From: an uncultured Mollicutes bacterium
GTDB lineage: Bacteria > Bacillota_I > Bacilli_A > RFN20 > CAG-826
Assembly (NCBI GenBank): GCA_937893635.1
Contig: CALBGF010000212.1
Coordinates: 1-19,866 of the forward strand
Direction of reading: 5' to 3'
Length of the DNA stretch: 19,866 nucleotides
Under the pieces are notes generated by a model. The model did no database searches. It was not told where the DNA came from and saw nothing but the letters and a program-made list of their open reading frames with translations. Of the stretch, positions 14,331 through 19,866 are shown piece by piece. Position 1 is the first letter of the stretch. Each line of letters opens with the position of its first letter. The position numbers were made by a program, and so were the translations under genes.

Positions 14331-14366
14331 TTGACAAAACTACTTTTATAGAGGTATAAAAGGTAG
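14331..14366 (+). promoter_or_regulatory. Orphan promoter with an overlapping inverted repeat
   Basis: TTGACA (14331-14336), 18 bases, TATAAA (14355-14360). An imperfect inverted repeat, CTACTTTTATA (14340-14350) against TATAAAAGGTAG (14355-14366), lies between and over the -10. No open reading frame follows on this strand before the tRNA on the other strand; the roughly 80 bases downstream include a relatively GC-rich patch (14362-14395). It may make a small RNA, or an antisense RNA to the tRNA-Ser. Confidence 0.45.
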
Positions 14367-14401
14367 TGCTAGGGGAAAATCTGTATATCTTCAGCTGTTA
14401 A

Positions 14402-14436
14402 ATAAAAAGTTTGATACGTTTTAATTGCATCAAACT
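14402..14436 (-). terminator. Terminator of the tRNA-Ser(CGA) gene
   Basis: On the minus strand AGTTTGAT (14429-14436) pairs with ATCAAACT (14408-14415), followed by TTTTTATTT. It lies 15 bases past the tRNA's CCA end. Confidence 0.75.
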
Positions 14437-14450
14437 AATTGTTTTTATCC

Positions 14451-14541
14451 TGGCGGAGAAAAGGGGATTTGAACCCCTGCTGGACTTTCATCCACTGCTA
14501 GTTTTCGAAACTAGTCCCTTCAACCACTTGGGTATTTCTCC
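14451..14541 (-). tRNA. tRNA-Ser, anticodon CGA (reads UCG)
   Basis: 91 bases with a long variable arm as in serine tRNAs. Acceptor GGAGAAA (14535-14541) pairs with TTTCTCC near the 3' end, and CCA is encoded (14451-14453). The anticodon stem CTAGT/ACTAG has loop TTCGAAA, giving CGA. The T arm includes GGTTCAAATCC. The gene stands alone on the minus strand with its own terminator. Confidence 0.95.
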
Positions 14542-14698
14542 ATATGATAATGATAGCATAAAGTCAAAGCTGATAAAAATGATTTTTTAAACAGCTAATT
14601 GTTTGTATAAACTAAGAATTGAACAATGATATAAAAATAAATCTTTATATCTAATTAATTATATGTTAATCTATTTCTTAGAAAAGGAGAGGCAATTT

Positions 14699-15193
14699 AT
14701 GAATAATATAATCAAAATCGACGGAGTTGGAGAACTTAGTGTCACAGAAAACATTTGGACTGGAGCAAGAACTTTATTTATTAATGGAATAAAGTTACAA
14801 AAAGTTTCCAAAAAACAATTTAGTTGTGTTATTGATGGACAAGAATTAAATGTTTTTCTTGAAGGAAATTTTTTGACTGGACTAAAGTGCAACATCAATG
14901 GACAAAAGTACAAAGTTAGTGAATCAACAACACCATATGAATATGTTTTAGCATTTCTTCCATTTGTTTTTATTATGGTTTGGGGAAATGTTCCAAGTTT
15001 AATTGAGATTTTTCCTGTTGTAAGTGGCGCTATTGGTGGATTAATTAGTGGTATATTTGCTGTTGTTAGCTTGTATGTCATGAAATTAACTAAAAAGCCA
15101 TATTGGAAAATATTAATTGGCCTAGGTTTCTTCGTGTTAACTGTGCTTATTTGTTATTTGGTAGCATTTGCAATTTTATCAGTATCTAAATAA
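14699..15193 (+). CDS. Small membrane protein with an N-terminal beta domain, unknown function
   Basis: A 164-residue protein. The start is ATG 14699, 9 bases after AAGGAG (14684-14689); an upstream in-frame ATG at 14663 has no ribosome binding site. The first 75 residues look like a small beta-rich soluble domain (IIKIDGVGELSVTENIWTGARTLFINGIKLQKVSKKQFSCVIDGQELNVFLEG, then GLKCNINGQKYKVSE). Four hydrophobic segments follow (about 80-95, 100-120, 122-140 and 142-160), with a Gly-rich VVSGAIGGLISGIFAVVSLYVM stretch. It resembles common uncharacterised Bacillota membrane proteins whose N-terminal half repeats a strand-GxxxxINGxxL pattern. No function can be assigned. It is a single-gene unit with a strong terminator. 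Confidence 0.8.
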   Translation: MNNIIKIDGVGELSVTENIWTGARTLFINGIKLQKVSKKQFSCVIDGQELNVFLEGNFLTGLKCNINGQKYKVSESTTPYEYVLAFLPFVFIMVWGNVPSLIEIFPVVSGAIGGLISGIFAVVSLYVMKLTKKPYWKILIGLGFFVLTVLICYLVAFAILSVSK

Positions 15194-15202
15194 AATCAAA
15201 TT

Positions 15203-15231
15203 AAAAAAGCCGTTTTTATCGGCTTTTTTTT
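15203..15231 (+). terminator. Terminator after the small membrane protein gene
   Basis: AAAAAAGCCG (15203-15212), a 7-base loop, CGGCTTTTTT (15220-15229) running on into further T. Bidirectional in form. Confidence 0.88.
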
Positions 15232-15251
15232 ACATTGCTTAAAAAAACATA

Positions 15252-15279
15252 TTGAATATTGCTCAATTTTGATTATAAT
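15252..15279 (+). promoter_or_regulatory. Sigma-A promoter of the CheA-like gene
   Basis: TTGAAT (15252-15257), 16 bases, TATAAT (15274-15279). It lies right after the preceding terminator. The TTG-initiated extension of the reading frame (from 15269) falls inside this promoter, which argues for the downstream ATG. Confidence 0.65.
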
Positions 15280-15328
15280 AAAACTAGCCTGTAAAATTTA
15301 TTTGGGGAAAATGAAACAAGGTGGGCAT

Positions 15329-16387
15329 ATGGAGACTAGTGTTGATAATACTAATGATGTTAAGACTTTAGCAAATGAGATTTTGCGAATGTTTACTATT
15401 GACGAAAAAGATGATGATTGGGTAAAAGAAGTTCAAATAAAAACACATACTTTAAAAGGATTATGCGGCATTTATGGATTAACTGCTAGTTTTAATCATT
15501 TAAAAATAATGGAAAAATTCATGAAAGTATGTACTATTAACAAAATTACTATTAATAGAGAAATTGCTTATTTTAAAAACATTTTAAATAATTTGCTTAA
15601 AGAAAAGAGCAGCGGTGTTCAAGAAGGATTTACCGCTAAAGACATAAGATGTTATAAAATTGTCTATAATTTTTCTACTGTCGCAGCATTTGAAAATATG
15701 ATCCATGTATTAAATGAACTTACTTTTATTACCAATATTCATGTCGATAGCAGAAAAATAGTTGTGGAAGTATTATCACAAATCCCAATTTCTGATATGA
15801 AACAAATGTTATTTGCATTAGGAATTGTTGACATTAATGTTATCAAACATAAAAAAGTCTCCATTACCAAACCGAAAATTTTGAAAAATATATCTTCTTG
15901 TATAAATTGTATTTGCTATAAAATTATTTTTTTACATTTGTTAGAAATGTGTAATCAATTTTCTAAATACACTCATAAACAATTTAAATTGAGTTTCCAT
16001 TCTAATGTTAAACATTTTACTTTAGAATTTTGGAAAGATTTAAAAGTTCCTTTTATGGAATTAATAAAAAATGCATTTACTCATAGTTCCGATGATAAAA
16101 AGTTAAGAATAATTGTTAACATTGTGAAAATAAAAGGAAAACTAAACATATATGTCTACAATTCTAACTCAAAAGTTAAAAATGGAAGTAAAATATTTGA
16201 TTATCAATACACCACATCTAAAAGTGAAGATTTAAGCGGAAATGGTGTAGGATTATTCGAAACAAAACGACTAATTAATGGTCTAGGGGGAACAATTAAA
16301 TATCGTAATCATATGTTAGGAGTGTATTTTTTAATGTCGTTCCCAAATGAGAAATTTTCTTCAACACATGAGCATGTAAAACTTTAA
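15329..16387 (+). CDS. CheA-like histidine kinase (HPt + P2-like + ATPase) lacking the CheW-binding domain
   Basis: A 352-residue cytosolic protein from ATG 15329 (AAGGTG five bases upstream; ATG 15311 in frame is the alternative). Residues about 10-92 form an HPt helical bundle with phospho-acceptor His40 in KTHTLKGLCGIYG, very like CheA. Residues about 105-175 have the alternating strand-helix form of a CheA P2 response-regulator docking domain. Residues about 195-340 are a histidine kinase-type ATPase: N box ELIKNAFTH (244-252) preceded by LEFWKDLKVPF as in CheA, and G2 motif GNGVGLFETKRLINGLGG (304-321). The G1 box DxGxG is replaced by YNSNS, losing the Asp that contacts adenine, so ATP use is doubtful. 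No P5/CheW-like domain, no TM segment and no chemotaxis gene nearby. It could be an HPt-type phosphorelay or scaffold protein. Confidence 0.7.
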   Translation: METSVDNTNDVKTLANEILRMFTIDEKDDDWVKEVQIKTHTLKGLCGIYGLTASFNHLKIMEKFMKVCTINKITINREIAYFKNILNNLLKEKSSGVQEGFTAKDIRCYKIVYNFSTVAAFENMIHVLNELTFITNIHVDSRKIVVEVLSQIPISDMKQMLFALGIVDINVIKHKKVSITKPKILKNISSCINCICYKIIFLHLLEMCNQFSKYTHKQFKLSFHSNVKHFTLEFWKDLKVPFMELIKNAFTHSSDDKKLRIIVNIVKIKGKLNIYVYNSNSKVKNGSKIFDYQYTTSKSEDLSGNGVGLFETKRLINGLGGTIKYRNHMLGVYFLMSFPNEKFSSTHEHVKL

Positions 16388-16447
16388 TTTTGTCTAAGCA
16401 AATTTTTTGACCAATTTAACTTTTAAAAAAGTTTACTTTATTTAATT

Positions 16448-16463
16448 TATATACAAGTATATA
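16448..16463. promoter_or_regulatory. Palindrome over the -10 of the GGDEF-EAL/proS transcript
   Basis: TATATAC (16448-16454), two bases, GTATATA (16457-16463): perfect 7-base arms that run into a TATAAT at 16460-16465. A -35-like TTTATT at 16437-16442 gives a 17-base spacer. It could be an operator, but AT-rich palindromes are common by chance. Confidence 0.35.
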
Positions 16464-16482
16464 ATATTAACAGGTGAAATTT

Positions 16483-18228
16483 ATGACTCGTTATTTTGTA
16501 TACCTTATTAGCGATACTAAACTTACACAGCTACTTGTATTACTTGCCGTAGCTATTTTTGTCGTGATAGTGGTCAGCATGATTTTATCTAATCATGAAA
16601 ACGTCAATGTAAAAAAGAAATTCGAATTAGCGGAAAATACTACTAGAATAATTTGTATTGATGCTAAAAATAACAAAGTGCGATATTTTAATAAATCAAA
16701 CATTGAGCATCAAGTTGTTTGTTCTATTGATGAATTCTTAAATAATTTTCCAACAGAAGAGAAAGTTCGTTTTGAAAAATGGATTGATGAATTATTATCC
16801 ACTAAGAAAAATGTTAGTGATTATTTAGAAGTAGATGTTATTTTTGAAAAAGAAAAGAAAAGTTATTATTCTTTTATACAACTTCAAAAATTAGATAAAA
16901 GAAAGAAAATCATTCATCTTGAAAGTTATGTAATGAAGTATCTTGATGTCAAAAATAAAACTGATAAAAAGAAACTTTCTAATATTACGGTAACAAACAT
17001 TGAACAAATGTTAACTATCGAGAAAATGAAAAACAAAAATAAAGGTTCTTTCTTATTCGTAGCATTTAGAAATACTAAAATTCAAGATGAAGATGATGAC
17101 AAAGTAAGTTCTTTATTCTTTGTATGCGCTAAAAATATTATTGCTCCATATTTAACAAATAACTGCACTATTGCGGATTATTCACAATCTTCATTCACTA
17201 TTTATTATCCAGGAATAAGTTCAAGAAAAAATTTATTACGTTTAATGCATAGCATTTCTAAAACAATATCCAAATATTTAAAAATTAATTCTTACAATGA
17301 AGATTATAATTATTCCATTACCGGAACATTAATTAATGAAGAAAATTGTACTTATAAACAATTAGTTCGTAATACTAAATCTATTTCTGTTACAGCAATG
17401 GACCATAATGATCATATTATGATTTATGATGATAATAGCGTTTCAAGCGTTGAAATTACTTCTTCATATGAAAACGAATTTAATACGCTTATTAGTAAAA
17501 AAGATTTCAAGATTTTATATCAACCAGTTATTAATATTAAAACTGGATCCATACTAGCGTATAATTCAACAATTAAATGTAACAACACAATTTTCTCGAA
17601 TATTCAAGAATTAAAAGAATATGCTTATAAAGTTGGTAAGATTAAAGATTTATTTGCAATGTTTAACAAAAAAATACTTAGTCGTTACTTAAATGAAAAT
17701 ATTTCTAATGTTAAATTAATTTATAATGTTTCAGTTCTAGAAAGAGAACATGTTGCAAAAAGCTTTTCTCATATCGCTGGCATTGATAGTGAAGATATTA
17801 TTCTTGCATTTAGTGAACTTGAAATATCTGAATGGCTTTCAGAAGAAGAAGAAATTATTTCTTCAATTGTTAATTTAAAAGAACATGGTTATAAAGTGGC
17901 TTTAAAAATTGATAAAAAAGAATTGTTGCTTACAAATGAATTAATGAAAGTGTTCGATTATTTCATTTTAGATAGCGAATTAATTAAAGATTGTCGTAAG
18001 AGCGGTAGATCAATTTTGATTATCCATACTCTTATTGATACTTTAAAGAGTTATGATAAAAATATCATTGCTTATGGATTAGATACTAATAACTCAATGT
18101 ATTTGATTTGTAAGATGGGAATTAAATATGTTTCAAGTAATTTGATTAGCCAAGCAGATGAAATGATTTTACCAATTGAAAAGAAAAAATTAAGTAAAGT
18201 TATGACTCTCGTTAACGGCAAGAAGTAG
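16483..18228 (+). CDS. Degenerate GGDEF-EAL protein with one membrane helix and a PAS-like domain
   Basis: A 581-residue protein from ATG 16483 (AGGTG six bases upstream; the GTG inside that site is rejected as start). One N-terminal TM helix (about 16-36) is followed by a PAS-like region (about 55-150), a degenerate GGDEF domain (about 185-315) and a degenerate EAL domain (about 335-570). The GGDEF signature site reads DYSQSSF, so no cyclase activity is expected. In the EAL domain KILYQPVINIKTGSILAYNSTIKC has lost the EAL glutamate; the DDFG site reads KIDKK; AEGVE reads AYGLDT. Only fold residues such as LIYNVS remain. It is therefore probably not a phosphodiesterase but a nucleotide sensor or a protein-interaction module. 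It ends 12 bases before proS and shares its transcript. Confidence 0.78.
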   Translation: MTRYFVYLISDTKLTQLLVLLAVAIFVVIVVSMILSNHENVNVKKKFELAENTTRIICIDAKNNKVRYFNKSNIEHQVVCSIDEFLNNFPTEEKVRFEKWIDELLSTKKNVSDYLEVDVIFEKEKKSYYSFIQLQKLDKRKKIIHLESYVMKYLDVKNKTDKKKLSNITVTNIEQMLTIEKMKNKNKGSFLFVAFRNTKIQDEDDDKVSSLFFVCAKNIIAPYLTNNCTIADYSQSSFTIYYPGISSRKNLLRLMHSISKTISKYLKINSYNEDYNYSITGTLINEENCTYKQLVRNTKSISVTAMDHNDHIMIYDDNSVSSVEITSSYENEFNTLISKKDFKILYQPVINIKTGSILAYNSTIKCNNTIFSNIQELKEYAYKVGKIKDLFAMFNKKILSRYLNENISNVKLIYNVSVLEREHVAKSFSHIAGIDSEDIILAFSELEISEWLSEEEEIISSIVNLKEHGYKVALKIDKKELLLTNELMKVFDYFILDSELIKDCRKSGRSILIIHTLIDTLKSYDKNIIAYGLDTNNSMYLICKMGIKYVSSNLISQADEMILPIEKKKLSKVMTLVNGKK

Positions 18229-18240
18229 GAGGTAATTATT

Positions 18241-19674
18241 ATGGCAGATTTAAAAAACGAAGCAATAACATCACGTGATGTAGATTTTGCTCAATGGTAT
18301 ACAGATGTATGTAAAAAAGCAGAATTAATGGATTACTCATCTGTAAAAGGATTTATTATTTATCGTCCTTATGGCTACGCTATATGGGAACAAATCCAAA
18401 AACATTTGGATGAAAAATTTAAACAAACAGGACATGAAAATGTTTATATGCCTATGGTTATACCAGAATCATTATTCCAAAAGGAAAAGGACCATGTCGA
18501 AGGATTTGCACCAGAATGCGCAATTGTTACTATTGGTGGTAAAAACAAATTAGATGATCCGCTTATTATTCGTCCAACAAGTGAAACATTATTTTGTGAA
18601 CACTTTGCAAAGATTGTTACTTCATATCGTGATTTACCAAAAAAATACAATCAATGGTGTTCAGTAGTTAGATGGGAAAAAACTACACGTCCATTCTTAA
18701 GAGGATCAGAATTCTTATGGCAAGAAGGACATACCATCCATCGCACAAAAGAAGAAGCAAAGCAAGAAACATTAATGATGCTTGATGTCTATAACAACAT
18801 GGGTAAAGATTTATTAGCAATACCTTTTGTTACTGGAAGAAAAACTGATAAAGAAAAATTTGCTGGCGCAGAAGAAACTTATACTGTTGAAGCGTTAATG
18901 CATGATGGTAAAGCATTACAAAGTGGGACATCACATTACTTTGGTGATGGATTTGCTAAGGCTTTTGGAATGAAATATCAAGATAAAGATGGACAAGTTA
19001 AACATGTTTACCAAACTTCTTGGGGTGCTTCCACACGTCTTATTGGCGCAATTATCATGGTACATGGTGATGATAATGGTTTAGTACTTCCACCACATGT
19101 TGCTCCAACACAAGTTGTTATTATTCCAATTCAACAAGCTAAACCTGGAATAGTGGCTAAATGTCAAGAAATTAAACATCGTTTAGAAGAACAAGGTATC
19201 CGTGTTAAATTTGATGATTCAGATCGTACACCAGGATGGAAGTTCTCTGAATATGAAATGAAAGGTGTCCCACTAAGAATTGAACTTGGACCTCGTGATT
19301 TAGAAAAGAATCAAGTGGTTTTATGTAAACGTAATGATGGGGCTAAAGAAATTTGTTCAATCGATGACATTGAAAAAGAAGTTAAAAACAAATTAGAACA
19401 AATACATAATGAAATGTATCAAAAAGCTTTAGATCAATTATTACATAGTGTAACTGAAGTACATACTTATGATGAATTAAAAGAAGTTGTCAATGTTAAA
19501 GGTGGCTACGCTAAAATGATGTGGTGTGGCGATGAAGCATGTGAAAATAAAATTAAAGAAGACACTAACGCTACATCAAGATGTATGCCATTTGATCAAA
19601 GACCTTTTGGCGATACATGTCCAATATGTGGCAAAAAAGCTACAAAAGTTGTCTTATTTGCTAAAGCATACTAA
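18241..19674 (+). CDS. proS: Prolyl-tRNA synthetase (short, archaeal/eukaryal-like type)
   Basis: A 477-residue class II synthetase that charges tRNA-Pro. It lacks the editing insertion of the long bacterial form, so it is the shorter ProRS type also found in mycoplasmas and some Bacillota. Motif 1 region: [39 protein letters not shown]. Proline/ATP site: [14 protein letters not shown] and motif 2 [23 protein letters not shown]. Then [18 protein letters not shown] and motif 3 [27 protein letters not shown]. The anticodon-binding domain follows (VVIIPIQ to about residue 395), and a C-terminal domain with CGDEAC and CPICGKKA Cys pairs, probably zinc binding. AGGAGG (18227-18232) overlaps the stop of the preceding gene, with which it is co-transcribed. 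Confidence 0.97.
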   Translation: MADLKNEAITSRDVDFAQWYTDVCKKAELMDYSSVKGFIIYRPYGYAIWEQIQKHLDEKFKQTGHENVYMPMVIPESLFQKEKDHVEGFAPECAIVTIGGKNKLDDPLIIRPTSETLFCEHFAKIVTSYRDLPKKYNQWCSVVRWEKTTRPFLRGSEFLWQEGHTIHRTKEEAKQETLMMLDVYNNMGKDLLAIPFVTGRKTDKEKFAGAEETYTVEALMHDGKALQSGTSHYFGDGFAKAFGMKYQDKDGQVKHVYQTSWGASTRLIGAIIMVHGDDNGLVLPPHVAPTQVVIIPIQQAKPGIVAKCQEIKHRLEEQGIRVKFDDSDRTPGWKFSEYEMKGVPLRIELGPRDLEKNQVVLCKRNDGAKEICSIDDIEKEVKNKLEQIHNEMYQKALDQLLHSVTEVHTYDELKEVVNVKGGYAKMMWCGDEACENKIKEDTNATSRCMPFDQRPFGDTCPICGKKATKVVLFAKAY

Positions 19675-19720
19675 AAAAATTAACAATTTAAGAGGAAAAT
19701 TCGCCTTTTAAAGCAAAAAA

Positions 19721-19770
19721 ACTTAATAATGAGTTGTAAAAATAATACTTATGTGTTATCATTATTAAGT
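19721..19770. repeat. 12-bp inverted repeat between proS and tRNA-Ser(GCU)
   Basis: ACTTAATAATGA (19721-19732) and TCATTATTAAGT (19759-19770) are perfect complements with a 26-base loop. Seven A precede the left arm, so on the minus strand it looks like a weak terminator; on the plus strand no T-run follows. The right arm overlaps the -10 of the tRNA promoter. Confidence 0.5.
19734..19762 (+). promoter_or_regulatory. Promoter of tRNA-Ser(GCU)
   Basis: TTGTAA (19734-19739), 17 bases, TATCAT (19757-19762). It lies 13 bases before the tRNA 5' end. Confidence 0.6.
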
Positions 19771-19774
19771 CTTT

Positions 19775-19865
19775 GGAGCAATACCCAAGTTGGTGAAGGG
19801 GCGTCCCTGCTAAGGACGTAGATCGGGTAACTGGTGCGAGAGTTCGAGTCTCTCTTGCTCCGCCA
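19775..19865 (+). tRNA. tRNA-Ser, anticodon GCU (reads AGC/AGU)
   Basis: 91 bases with encoded CCA (19863-19865). Acceptor GGAGCAA pairs with TTGCTCC. The anticodon stem CGTCC/GGACG has loop CTGCTAA, giving anticodon GCT. A long variable arm and a T arm with AGTTCGAGTCT complete a type II serine tRNA. Confidence 0.96.
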
Positions 19866-19866
19866 T

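Noticed and set aside
14451..14541. tRNA-Ser as the attachment site of the tyrosine recombinase (integrated element)
   Set aside because: No repeated tRNA 3' end is seen near the recombinase, no phage or conjugation genes are present, and the recombinase adjoins its own inverted repeats.
15269..15328. TTG start for the CheA-like protein
   Set aside because: The TTG and following codons lie within the -10 region of a good promoter (TATAAT 15274-15279), so they would not be in the transcript.
1..19866. CRISPR arrays, insertion sequences, rRNA genes
   Set aside because: No regularly spaced repeats, transposase frames or rRNA-like sequence were seen on either strand.

Overview
The window is AT-rich DNA with strong AGGAGG-type ribosome binding sites, standard stop usage (UGG for Trp, no in-frame UGA) and many rho-independent terminators. 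Gene content (YlbJ-like and CotD-like sporulation proteins, YitT, SipW with SipW-type exported proteins, a short-form prolyl-tRNA synthetase) suggests a low-GC Bacillota genome, probably an uncultured gut member of Bacilli/Erysipelotrichia. No species-level call is possible from this window.

Layout. 1-1275: a divergent pair of sporulation-type genes (YlbJ-like permease cut by the window edge; small CotD-like coat protein), with sigma-E-like and sigma-K-like promoter matches between them. 1285-5385: a membrane-anchored thioredoxin-like protein, a YitT membrane protein, a DUF308/HdeD membrane protein and the thyA-folA operon. 5547-7487: a MerR regulator next to an oxidoreductase whose promoter has the 19-bp spacer typical of MerR targets. 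7629-10424: lactaldehyde reductase (fucO), and a MATE exporter behind a transcription-attenuating leader that I take to be a guanidine-IV (mepA-type) riboswitch. 10568-14187: the most interesting locus, described next. 14188-19866: two tRNA-Ser genes, a small membrane protein, a CheA-like kinase without the CheW-binding domain, a degenerate GGDEF-EAL protein and proS.

The main find is an apparent phase-variable extracellular-fibre operon. A tyrosine recombinase gene (10568-11548) is followed by two perfect 23-bp inverted repeats (11508-11530 and 11659-11681) bracketing 128 bp. Inside lies a near-consensus promoter, TTGACA-N17-TAAACT, which in this copy faces left, away from the operon. Inverting the segment would point it at an operon of TasA-like protein, SipW-type signal peptidase and a second SipW-type exported protein. 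The operon has no convincing promoter of its own, so this assembly appears to hold the OFF orientation. The left repeat lies inside the recombinase coding sequence, so each flip also swaps the last residues of the recombinase (VVTLV versus a 13-residue alternative tail). The switch state and the recombinase's C-terminus are therefore physically linked.

Possible connections are inference only: matrix or fibre proteins, a CheA-like kinase and a catalytically dead GGDEF-EAL protein lie within about 6 kb, which fits a surface/biofilm theme, but no shared regulation is visible.
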